DNA of 64,000 nucleotides. It comes from Mycolicibacterium septicum DSM 44393 (GTDB lineage Bacteria; Actinomycetota; Actinomycetes; Mycobacteriales; Mycobacteriaceae). The translations under genes were made by a program, and so were the position numbers. Below the pieces are notes generated by a model that worked only from the letters and a program-made list of their open reading frames with translations, searched no databases and was not told where the DNA came from. The DNA lies in assembly GCF_000455325.1 (NCBI RefSeq), contig NZ_HG322952.1, forward strand, positions 96,662 to 160,661, written 5' to 3'. Positions 46,532-54,400 of this stretch are shown here, piece by piece; positions within the stretch are counted from its first letter, which is position 1, and each line of letters starts with the position of its first letter.

Positions 46532-47356
46532 ATGGAGGGCTTCGCCGGAAAGGTCGCCGTTGTCACCGGCGCCGGATCGGGCATCGGGCAGGCGCTGGCC
46601 ATCGAGCTGGGACGTTCGGGCGCCAAACTGGCGATCAGCGACGTCGACACCGAAGGCCTGGCGGTCACCGAGGAACGCCTCAAGGCGATCGGCGCCGAGG
46701 TCAAGACCGACCGGCTGGACGTCACCGAGCGCGAGGCTTTCCTGCTCTACGCCGACGCCGTCAAGGAGCACTTCGGCAAGGTCAACCAGATCTACAACAA
46801 CGCAGGCATCGCATTCAGCGGCGACGTCGAGGTCAGCCAGTTCAAGGACATCGAGCGGGTCATGGACGTCGACTACTGGGGCGTCGTCAACGGCACCAAG
46901 GCCTTCCTGCCGCACCTGATCGCCTCCGGCGACGGACACGTCGTCAACGTCTCCAGCCTGTTCGGCATCTTCTCGGTTCCCGGCCAGGCCGCCTACAACT
47001 CGGCCAAGTTCGCGGTGCGCGGCTTCACCGAGGCCCTGCGTCAGGAAATGGCCCTGGCCAAGCATCCGGTCAAGGTGACCTGCGTGCACCCGGGCGGGAT
47101 CAAGACCGCCATCGCGCGCAACGCCACCGTCGCCGAGGGACTGGACCAGAAGGCGCTCGCGGAGACCTTCGACCGGAAGTTGGCCAACACCACCCCGCAG
47201 CGCGCGGCCAAGATCATCCTCGAGGCGGTGCGCAAGGACAAGGCGCGCGTACTCGTCGGTCCCGACGCCAAGATCCTCGACGTGATCGTGCGGATCACCG
47301 GCTCCGGATACCAGAAGCTGTTCGCCTCCGCGATGGGCCGCATGATCCCTCGCTGA
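46532..47356 (+). CDS. SDR-family oxidoreductase (Rv1245c-type)
   Basis: A 274-residue classical short-chain dehydrogenase: cofactor loop TGAGSGIGQ (residues 11-19), Asp after strand 2 (ISDVDTEG, suggesting NAD), NNAGIAF near 89, active-site Ser in VVNVSSLFG, and YNSAKFAVRG for Tyr/Lys. The C-terminal region (GSGYQKLFASAMGRMIP) is long and may associate with membranes. Substrate unknown. ATG 46532 has a GGGAG ribosome site seven bases upstream. Confidence 0.9.
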   Translation: MEGFAGKVAVVTGAGSGIGQALAIELGRSGAKLAISDVDTEGLAVTEERLKAIGAEVKTDRLDVTEREAFLLYADAVKEHFGKVNQIYNNAGIAFSGDVEVSQFKDIERVMDVDYWGVVNGTKAFLPHLIASGDGHVVNVSSLFGIFSVPGQAAYNSAKFAVRGFTEALRQEMALAKHPVKVTCVHPGGIKTAIARNATVAEGLDQKALAETFDRKLANTTPQRAAKIILEAVRKDKARVLVGPDAKILDVIVRITGSGYQKLFASAMGRMIPR

Positions 47357-47373
47357 TCTCTTTGCCCTTTGCC

Positions 47374-47437
47374 CCGCGAGCGACCGTCGAGGTACGCGAT
47401 GCGCGGCGTGTCGGCGTACAGACACGGTCGCTCGCGG
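47374..47437. terminator. Nested long hairpin between convergent genes
   Basis: CCGCGAGCGACCGT (47374-47387) pairs perfectly with ACGGTCGCTCGCGG (47424-47437). Inside the loop GTACGC (47392-47397) pairs with GCGTAC (47414-47419). It lies between the ends of the SDR gene and the osmolyte-binding lipoprotein gene and could terminate both. Confidence 0.6.
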
Positions 47438-47444
47438 AGTGGGT

Positions 47445-48287
47445 CTAGTGGCCCAGCGGGTTGGCCTGGAGGAACGCATCGGCCACCGCACCGGGATCCT
47501 TGCCCTCGGCGACCTGCCTGCGCATATCGGCCAGTGACCCGGTGTCGAGGACACCGGCGATCTCGTTGAGTGCCAGGATCTGGCGCTCGTCGAGCGTGTT
47601 GCGGCGATACAGCGGCACCACATTCTCGCCACGGATCAGCGACGTCTTGTCGGCCAGCACGGTCAGGTCCGACGGGATGGCCGGATCGGCCGTCGTCGAC
47701 CAGGCCGCGTTGATCTTGCCGGCCCGCAGCGCCGCGAACAGACTCTTGTCGTCGGGGAACACGAGCGCCTTGGGCAGCGTGCACGAGCCCACGACGTTGG
47801 GCACCTTGGCGCCGGAAACCGCGCCCGGCCGCGCCTGTGCGCAGTTGCGGCGCAGCGCGCTCAGATCGGTCCCGCCCCACGCCGTGGCCGTGGCCTCGGT
47901 GACCACCAGAGCGGGCTTGTCCTGCGCCGACATGGTGTAGTCACCGGCCGCGACACCCTCGGGTAACGCCGATACCAGGTCCCGGTAGACCTGCTCGTCC
48001 GCCCGCGCCGTCGCGTTCGGATTCAGCTCGGTCAGGAACCGGCCGGTGAACCCCGGCAGCACCGTCACCGATCCGGAATCCAGCACGCTGGGGACAGCGT
48101 CCGTCTCGGTGACCGCGGCCGGCGTGCCGTAGTAGCGCAGCGCCGCCGCGTACAGATGGCCGAGCAGCGCCGACTCGGGCCCCTGCCCTGCCCCGACCGC
48201 GAGAACGGCCGGGGCCGAATGGCCACCGCAACCGGTGAACACCAGCGCCGACAACAGCAGTAGTGCCGACGCCAGGGTGCGGCGCAT
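47445..48287 (-). CDS. lpqZ: Glycine betaine/osmolyte-type ABC substrate-binding lipoprotein (LpqZ-like)
   Basis: A 280-residue lipoprotein: signal with lipobox FTGC (Cys 20), followed by an OpuAC-type substrate-binding domain (VGAGQGPESALLGHLYAAALRYYG near 31; GSVTVLPGFTGRFLTEL near 72; LRAGKINAAWSTTADPAIP near 187; IAGVLDTGSLADMRRQVAEG near 243). The fold binds quaternary ammonium compounds such as glycine betaine, but no permease or ATPase gene is next to it, as for LpqZ (Rv1244) in M. tuberculosis. Ligand unproven. Confidence 0.85.
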   Translation of the reverse strand: MRRTLASALLLLSALVFTGCGGHSAPAVLAVGAGQGPESALLGHLYAAALRYYGTPAAVTETDAVPSVLDSGSVTVLPGFTGRFLTELNPNATARADEQVYRDLVSALPEGVAAGDYTMSAQDKPALVVTEATATAWGGTDLSALRRNCAQARPGAVSGAKVPNVVGSCTLPKALVFPDDKSLFAALRAGKINAAWSTTADPAIPSDLTVLADKTSLIRGENVVPLYRRNTLDERQILALNEIAGVLDTGSLADMRRQVAEGKDPGAVADAFLQANPLGH

Positions 48288-48295
48288 TCGTGAGC

Positions 48296-49507
48296 TCAGG
48301 ACTCTGCGGGGTCAACCGCCGCTGCGACCGCGGCCGCAACCGCGGGGCCGACCCGCGGATCCAGCGCGCTGGGCACGATGTGGTCGACCGCGAGATCGTC
48401 GCCGACGACCGAGAAGATCGCCTCGGCAGCCGCCACCTTCATCTTCTCGGTGATGCGGCGGGCACCGGCGTCCAGCGCACCGCGGAACACCCCGGGGAAG
48501 GCCAGCACGTTGTTGATCTGGTTCGGGAAATCGCTGCGCCCGGTCGCCACGACCGCCGCGTACTTGCGGGCGGCGTCCGGGTGGATCTCGGGATCCGGGT
48601 TGGACAGCGCGAAGACGATGCCGTTGGGAGCCATCGTGGCGATGAGCTCCTCGGGCACGACGCCGGCCGACACCCCGAGGAAGACATCGGCGCCCTCGAG
48701 CGCCTCGGCCACACCGCCGGTGAGCTTGCGCGGGTTGGTGCGCCCGGCCAGCTCCGACTTGAAGGCATTGAGGTTGTCACGGCCGGAGTGCACGATGCCC
48801 TGCGAATCGAGCACGACGACGTCGGTGATGCCCTTGTTCAGCAGGATGTTGGCGCAGGCCACACCCGCTGCACCGGCGCCCGAGATGACCACGCGCAGTG
48901 AATGGATGTCACGCTCGAGCACCTTGGTGGCGCCCAGCAGCGCGGCCAGCACCACGATCGCCGTGCCGTGCTGGTCGTCATGCATGACCGGGCAGTCCAG
49001 CGCCTCGATGACCCGGCGCTCGATCTCGAAGCAGCGTGGGGCCGAGATGTCCTCCAGGTTCACCGCGCCGAACGTCGGACGCAGCCGGATCAGGGTTTCG
49101 ACGATCTCGTCGGGATCCTTGGTGTCGAGCACGATCGGGATCGAGTTCAGCCCGCCGAAGGACTTGAACAGCGCGCTCTTGCCCTCCATGACCGGCAGCG
49201 ACGCCGCGGGGCCGATATCGCCGAGGCCCAGCACCGCAGTACCGTCGCTGACCACCGCGACCAGGCGGTTGGCCCACGTGTACTTGGCTGCGAGGGTGTG
49301 ATCAGTGGCGATCGCCCGGCTCACCTGGGCGACCCCGGGTGTGTAAGCGATCGACAGCGCACGCTGGGTGTCCAGCGGCTCCTTCAACTCGACCGAGAGC
49401 TTTCCGCCTTCGTGATGATCGAAGATCTCGGCGTCTTCGATGACAACTTGCGGGGTGCGCTCCGCAGGCGAGCGCTCGGGCGAGGAGGCGACTGTACTTT
49501 CCGACAC
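48296..49507 (-). CDS. NAD-type malic enzyme (malate dehydrogenase, oxaloacetate-decarboxylating)
   Basis: A 403-residue short bacterial malic enzyme that converts malate to pyruvate and CO2. Conserved blocks: SIAYTPGVAQVSRAI near 55, VVSDGTAVLGLGDIGP near 85 (catalytic region), NLEDISAPRCFEIE and PVMHDDQHGTAIVVLAAL (metal and substrate site), and the dinucleotide loop SGAGAAGVACA near 190. Start is uncertain: GTG 49507 (SESTVAS) is chosen; ATG 49531 would add eight residues. It provides anaplerosis/cataplerosis next to the Kgd node. It diverges from corA. Confidence 0.9.
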   Translation of the reverse strand: MSESTVASSPERSPAERTPQVVIEDAEIFDHHEGGKLSVELKEPLDTQRALSIAYTPGVAQVSRAIATDHTLAAKYTWANRLVAVVSDGTAVLGLGDIGPAASLPVMEGKSALFKSFGGLNSIPIVLDTKDPDEIVETLIRLRPTFGAVNLEDISAPRCFEIERRVIEALDCPVMHDDQHGTAIVVLAALLGATKVLERDIHSLRVVISGAGAAGVACANILLNKGITDVVVLDSQGIVHSGRDNLNAFKSELAGRTNPRKLTGGVAEALEGADVFLGVSAGVVPEELIATMAPNGIVFALSNPDPEIHPDAARKYAAVVATGRSDFPNQINNVLAFPGVFRGALDAGARRITEKMKVAAAEAIFSVVGDDLAVDHIVPSALDPRVGPAVAAAVAAAVDPAES

Positions 49508-49640
49508 GGCGCAAGGGTACTTCAATGCCATTTCTCACAGGGCCGGGTTCCCCGCTGGTGAGCGTTACTTAACAGTAGGTACGCGTAGCATTCGTTGTGC
49601 TGATCAGGTTGCTGCACACCGCGCAGGAAGGTCGGAGTCC

Positions 49641-50744
49641 ATGCCCTCATTCCGCGCTTTGCCACCGGCCCTGCGGTCGACCGCAAGGCCCCGGCCCGCG
49701 GAGCCCGATGCCAAGGCGATCCACGTCCCGGTGGCACGGGCCATGGTCGATTGCGGTGTGTACAGCGGTGGTGACCGGTTGCCCGGCAAATACACCCACG
49801 CCGCAGCGCTGAACAAGGTCCGCGAACTACAGGCAGCGGGTCAGAAGGCGTTCGTCTGGATCGGCCTGCACGAGCCCGACGAATTCCAGATGCAGTCGGT
49901 GGCAGATGTTTTCGGATTGCACGAGCTGGCCGTCGAGGACGCGGTGCACGCACATCAGCGCCCCAAGCTGGAGCGGTACGACAAGACACTGTTCCTGGTG
50001 CTCAAGACCATCAACTACGTCGAGCACGAGTCGGTGGCCCTGGCCCGCGAGATCGTCGAGACCGGGGAGATCATGATCTTCGTCGGACCGGACTTCGTGG
50101 TCACCGTCCGGCACGGTGAACACGGCGGACTGGCCGGCGTGCGGAAACGGCTCGAATCCTCGCCGGCCACCCTCAAACTCGGACCGTTCGCGGTAATGCA
50201 CGCGATCGCCGACCACGTGGTGGACAGCTACCTCGACGTGACCGACCTGATGGAAACCGACATCGACGCCATGGAGGAGGACATCTTCTCCCCCGGCACG
50301 CACACCAACATCGAGTGCATCTACCTGCTCAAGCGGGAGGTCGTCGAGATGCGCCGGGCGGTGGCGCCGTTGACCCTCGCGCTGGCACGGTTGCTGACCG
50401 ACCACAACGACCTCATCTCGGTCGAGGTGCGCCGGTACATGCGCGACGTGCACGACCACAACGTGCAGGCCTCCGACCGTGTCACGAGCTACGACGAGAT
50501 GCTCAGCTCACTGGTGCAGGCCGCGCTCGGCAAGGTCGCGATGCAGCAGAACGTGGACATGCGCAAGATCTCGGCGTGGGTGGCGATCGCCGCGGTGCCG
50601 ACCGCGATGGCCGGGATCTACGGGATGAACTTCGAGCACATGCCGGAATTGCAGTGGACGTGGGGCTATCCCGCCGTGCTGCTGACGATGGCCACCATCT
50701 GCTTCGTGCTGTACCGCACGTTCCGGCACAACGACTGGCTCTAG
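49641..50744 (+). CDS. corA: CorA-family magnesium/cobalt channel
   Basis: A 367-residue metal-ion channel subunit. A long cytosolic domain (1-300) is followed by two C-terminal helices (AWVAIAAVPTAMAGIYGM and VLLTMATICFVLYRTF) with the signature GMNFEHMPE in the loop, the CorA selectivity motif. It forms a pentamer importing Mg2+ (possibly Co2+). Start ATG 49641 with an upstream AGGAAGGTCGGAG purine run. The 133-base gap to the malic enzyme holds both promoters; nothing else was recognised there. Confidence 0.93.
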   Translation: MPSFRALPPALRSTARPRPAEPDAKAIHVPVARAMVDCGVYSGGDRLPGKYTHAAALNKVRELQAAGQKAFVWIGLHEPDEFQMQSVADVFGLHELAVEDAVHAHQRPKLERYDKTLFLVLKTINYVEHESVALAREIVETGEIMIFVGPDFVVTVRHGEHGGLAGVRKRLESSPATLKLGPFAVMHAIADHVVDSYLDVTDLMETDIDAMEEDIFSPGTHTNIECIYLLKREVVEMRRAVAPLTLALARLLTDHNDLISVEVRRYMRDVHDHNVQASDRVTSYDEMLSSLVQAALGKVAMQQNVDMRKISAWVAIAAVPTAMAGIYGMNFEHMPELQWTWGYPAVLLTMATICFVLYRTFRHNDWL

Positions 50745-50750
50745 CCGGAA

Positions 50751-51371
50751 TCAGCTTGGGCTGGCAGCCCTTCGGGTCGGGTCGAGCACGTCGACGCCAT
50801 CGGTCTGCCATGCCTCGCGCATCGCATCCGCACCCTTGAGCCGCACCCAGGCCGCCTCGGTCGCGGTGATCGGCGTGGCCGAGAGCACCGTGACCGGCGA
50901 CAGCGGATCGGGCAGGGTTACCTCGCCGATATCGCTGGGGCCCAGCAGGAATGCGCTGAACGGTGCGGAGTCGAACAACTGCGTCTCCAGGTCGATGAGT
51001 GCGTCGGCCTCCAGCACCAGACCCTCCACGGCGGGCGCGGCGGCCAGGACGGCCAGCGACCGGGCCAGCCCGCCCGGGGTCGGGCCCCGCAGCGACAGCA
51101 CCACCTCGGCCCGCGGACCGTGGATCGGGTCGGAGACCAGCTCCGTCGGATCGAACATCGGGTGACGCGAACACCCAAGCGTCACATAGTGATACAGATC
51201 GCGGCCGGAACCGTCGGCACCGCCGGCCCTCAGGTCGGGCCCGAACCGCAGCACGTCGATGCGCTCGGTGCCCAGGAAGGTGACGCTAGCGCTGACAGGT
51301 TCGGCAGTGATGCCCGCCGCGCCGAAGTACTCGACCACATGGGCGCGAACCGCAGCCAGGACGTCGATCAC
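50751..51371 (-). CDS. Suppressor-of-fused (SuFu) domain protein
   Basis: A 206-residue SuFu-domain protein: VEYFGAAGITAEPVSASV at the start, IDVLRFGPD, then YHYVTLGCSRHPM near residue 60 and RAEVVLSLRGPTPGGLAR near 87. Bacterial SuFu proteins have no settled function; some act as immunity or accessory proteins. Here the start overlaps the sugC stop by four bases, so it is translated as the last gene of the trehalose operon. A toxin partner is not visible, so an immunity role is unsupported here. Confidence 0.82.
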   Translation of the reverse strand: MIDVLAAVRAHVVEYFGAAGITAEPVSASVTFLGTERIDVLRFGPDLRAGGADGSGRDLYHYVTLGCSRHPMFDPTELVSDPIHGPRAEVVLSLRGPTPGGLARSLAVLAAAPAVEGLVLEADALIDLETQLFDSAPFSAFLLGPSDIGEVTLPDPLSPVTVLSATPITATEAAWVRLKGADAMREAWQTDGVDVLDPTRRAASPS

Positions 51372-52672
51372 TCTTCTGTCGGTTCTCCGGCCGGTTCGGC
51401 CGACTCGGCGGGCTCAGCGGCCTCGGCTTCCTCGGATACTTCTGCTTCTTCGGATGCCTCGGCTTCTTCGACCTCGGGCTCCTCGGCCGCCACCGGTTCG
51501 GTGCGGGTCAGGTTCGCCCCGGTTGCGGCGTCGAAGATCACCAGCTTGGAGGTGTCGAACGCCAGCTGGATCTGCTGACCGTTGGCCACCGTCGATTCTG
51601 CCGACACCCGAGCCACGAACTCGTTGACGCCGCCCCCGGAATCGGCGGCCAACTCGGCGAGCTGCGCCGCCTCGGCACCTGCACCGTCGATGGTGAAGTG
51701 CACATACTTGTCCGCACCGAGCGACTCGACGATGTCGGCACGCACCGGGAAGCTCAGCGCCCGGATCCTGGCGTACCCGTCGAGCAGCGACGCGTCCTCC
51801 AGGTGCTCGGGACGGATTCCCACGATGATGTTGTCGGGCTTGGGCTGACGCGCCAGCAGATCGTGCACCTGCGGGGTCAGGGTGACGTCGCCGAACGGCA
51901 GTCGCACCCCGACATCGGTGAACGTGGCCGGGAAGAAGTTCATCGCGGGTGATCCGATGAAGCCGGCCACGAACAGGTTCGCCGGGTTGTTGTACAGCTC
52001 GTCAGGCGTGCCGATCTGCTGGATCTCGCCGGCCAGCAACACCACAACTCGATCACCGAGCGTCATCGCCTCGGTCTGATCGTGTGTCACGTAGACCGTC
52101 GTGGTGCCCAACCGGCTCTGCAGCCGGGCGATCTCGGCGCGCATCTGCACGCGCAGCTTGGCGTCCAGGTTGCTCAGCGGCTCGTCCATCAGAAATGCCT
52201 TGGGGCGGCGCACGATCGCCCGGCCCATCGCCACCCGCTGGCGCTGCCCGCCGGACAGCTGGGCCGGCTTGCGGTCGAGCAGTTCGGTCAGGTCGAGGAT
52301 CTTGGCGGTCTCCTCGACCTTGGCCGCGATCTCGTCCTTCTTGAGCTTGGCCAGGGTCAGCGGGAACGCGATGTTCTGGCGCACCGTCATGTGCGGGTAG
52401 AGCGCGTAGGACTGGAACACCATCGCGATGTCGCGGTCCTTGGGCGCCTTGTCGTTGACCAGCTCCCCGCCGATCCGCAGCTCGCCCGACGAGATGTCTT
52501 CAAGCCCGGCAATCATGTTCAGGGTGGTGGACTTACCGCAGCCCGACGGTCCCACCAGGATGATGAACTCGCCGTCGGCGATGGTCATCGAGAACTGCTT
52601 GACGGCTTCCCTGGTGCCGCCTGCGCCGTCGGGGTAACTCTTGGTGACCCGGTCCAACACGATTTCGGCCAT
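51368..52672 (-). CDS. sugC: Trehalose ABC transporter ATPase SugC with extended acidic tail
   Basis: A 434-residue ABC ATPase of the MalK/UgpC type energising trehalose uptake by LpqY-SugAB. Walker A GPSGCGKST (41-49), Q-loop MVFQSYALYP, signature LSGGQRQRVAMGRA, Walker B AFLMDEPLSNLD and the H-loop VYVTHDQTEA are intact. Residues 240-385 are the regulatory TOBE/OB domains. Residues about 388-434 are an unusual Glu/Ala/Ser tail with repeated EEAE units, absent from typical MalK proteins. It is four bases after sugB and overlaps the SuFu gene. Confidence 0.95.
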   Translation of the reverse strand: MAEIVLDRVTKSYPDGAGGTREAVKQFSMTIADGEFIILVGPSGCGKSTTLNMIAGLEDISSGELRIGGELVNDKAPKDRDIAMVFQSYALYPHMTVRQNIAFPLTLAKLKKDEIAAKVEETAKILDLTELLDRKPAQLSGGQRQRVAMGRAIVRRPKAFLMDEPLSNLDAKLRVQMRAEIARLQSRLGTTTVYVTHDQTEAMTLGDRVVVLLAGEIQQIGTPDELYNNPANLFVAGFIGSPAMNFFPATFTDVGVRLPFGDVTLTPQVHDLLARQPKPDNIIVGIRPEHLEDASLLDGYARIRALSFPVRADIVESLGADKYVHFTIDGAGAEAAQLAELAADSGGGVNEFVARVSAESTVANGQQIQLAFDTSKLVIFDAATGANLTRTEPVAAEEPEVEEAEASEEAEVSEEAEAAEPAESAEPAGEPTEE

Positions 52673-52676
52673 CCAA

Positions 52677-53513
52677 TTACCCCTTTACCGCACCGGATGT
52701 CAGGCCAGCGACGATGCGCCGCTGGAAAATGAGAACAAAGATGATGATCGGGATGGTGATGACCATCGCGCCCGCCGCGATCGACCCGGTCGGCTCCTCG
52801 AACTGCGAACTGCCGGTGAAATTCGCGATCGCCACGGGCGCGGTGATCGCCCGCTGTGTCGCGGTCAGCGACAGTGCCAGCAGCAGGTCGTTCCACGCGA
52901 AGATGAAGACCAGGATGGCCGCCGTGACGATGCCAGGAGCGGCCAGCGGTGCGATCACCTTGCGGAACGCCTGCGCCGGGGTGGCTCCGTCCATCTTGGC
53001 GGCCTTCTCCAGATCCCATGGGATCTCGCGGAAGAACGCCGAGAGCGTGTAGATCGCCAGCGGCAGCGCGAAGGTGATGTACGGAATGATCAAGCCGGGC
53101 CACGTGTCGAACAACCCGATGCTCCGCCACAGGTTGAAGATCGGTGTCACCAGCGAGATCTGGGGGAACATCGCGATCAGCAGGGCGATACCCACCAACA
53201 GCTTCTTGCCGGGGAATTCCAGCCGTGCCACCGCGTAGGCGGCCATGCCGCCGATCACCACGGCGATGACCGTGGTGATCAGGCCGATACCGATCGAGTT
53301 GATCAGCGCCGAGGTGAAGATGTTTCCGGTGAAGATGCCCTTGTAGTTCTCGAACGTGATCTGCGACGGAATCAGCTTGCCGTCCTTGACACTTGACGTC
53401 GGCTTCAACGACAGCGACAGGATCCACAACACCGGTATCAGCGCGTAGAGCACCACCAGGATGTTCACGACCGTCCACCCGGTCGCGCGCCGCGCGCCCA
53501 CTCGCTCGGTCAT
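52677..53513 (-). CDS. sugB: Trehalose ABC transporter permease SugB
   Basis: A 278-residue MalG-type permease with six membrane helices. The EAA loop that contacts the ATPase is AAKMDGATPAQAFRKVIAPLAAPG (residues 191-214 region, short form EKAAKMDGA...APG). It pairs with SugA to form the channel that recycles trehalose released from trehalose monomycolate. It overlaps sugA by four bases and precedes sugC by four bases. Confidence 0.95.
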   Translation of the reverse strand: MTERVGARRATGWTVVNILVVLYALIPVLWILSLSLKPTSSVKDGKLIPSQITFENYKGIFTGNIFTSALINSIGIGLITTVIAVVIGGMAAYAVARLEFPGKKLLVGIALLIAMFPQISLVTPIFNLWRSIGLFDTWPGLIIPYITFALPLAIYTLSAFFREIPWDLEKAAKMDGATPAQAFRKVIAPLAAPGIVTAAILVFIFAWNDLLLALSLTATQRAITAPVAIANFTGSSQFEEPTGSIAAGAMVITIPIIIFVLIFQRRIVAGLTSGAVKG

Positions 53514-54400
53514 CGTCCCTCCACCTCTGCACCGGGCGCCGACGCACCGAAGATCTTGATGAAGACGAACGCGATGATCGCCACCGACAGGAAGATCAAC
53601 ACGCTGATGGCCGAACCCAATCCGAGATTGAAGGCCTTGAACAGGTTGTCATAGCCGAGGATCGACACCGATCCGGTGTTGTTGGCACCCCCGGTCAGCA
53701 CATAGATGTTGTCGAAGATCCGGAACGCATCCAGGGTGCGGAACAGCAGCGCGACCAGGATGGCCGGTTTGATCAGCGGCAGAATGATTCTCACCAGCCG
53801 CGTCCAGGCTCCGGCACCGTCGACCTGGGCCGCGTTGAGCAGGTCCTGCGGCACCAGCGCCAGGCCTGCCAGCAGCAGCAGCGCCATGAACGGCGTGGTC
53901 TTCCAGACCTCGGCGAGCACGATGATGGCCAGTGACGGCAACTGTTCGGTCAGCGGGGCGCTGCCGTCGGGCAGCAGGTTGGCCAGGTAACCGGTGCCCG
54001 GTGTCCAGGCGTAGTACCAGCTGTACGAGGCGGCCACCGTCACGATGCCGTAGGGAATCAGCACCGCGGTGCGGACCACGCCCTTACCGAAGATGGTGCG
54101 GTGCATGACCAGTGCGAGCGCCATGCCGAGTACGAACTCGATCGTCACCGAGACGACGGTGATCACCAACGTCACCACGAACGCCGTCCACCAGTAACGG
54201 TCGGTGAGGATGGTCTGGTAGTTGGCGAACCCGACGAAGGCCGTGTCGTCGGGGGCGGCCAGGTTGTAGCGCTGCAGGCTCAGCCACACCGCGTAGCCGA
54301 TCGGGTAGGCCGTCACCGCGATCATCAGGATCACCGCGGGTGCGATCAGTCCGAACGCCAACTTGCGTTCGGAGGTGCGGTTGCCGCTCTTCGTGCTCAC
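53510..54400 (-). CDS. sugA: Trehalose ABC transporter permease SugA
   Basis: A 296-residue MalF-type permease with six membrane helices after a short cytosolic start. The EAA loop is LLNAAQVDGAGAWTRLVRI with the usual Gly, followed by ILPLIKPAILVALLFRTLDA. It forms the trehalose channel with SugB. Four-base overlaps with lpqY upstream and sugB downstream show a tightly coupled operon. Confidence 0.95.
   Translation of the reverse strand: MSTKSGNRTSERKLAFGLIAPAVILMIAVTAYPIGYAVWLSLQRYNLAAPDDTAFVGFANYQTILTDRYWWTAFVVTLVITVVSVTIEFVLGMALALVMHRTIFGKGVVRTAVLIPYGIVTVAASYSWYYAWTPGTGYLANLLPDGSAPLTEQLPSLAIIVLAEVWKTTPFMALLLLAGLALVPQDLLNAAQVDGAGAWTRLVRIILPLIKPAILVALLFRTLDAFRIFDNIYVLTGGANNTGSVSILGYDNLFKAFNLGLGSAISVLIFLSVAIIAFVFIKIFGASAPGAEVEGR

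Noticed and set aside
50751..51371. SuFu protein as toxin-immunity gene
   Set aside because: No toxin or secretion gene is adjacent, and the gene is coupled to sugC.
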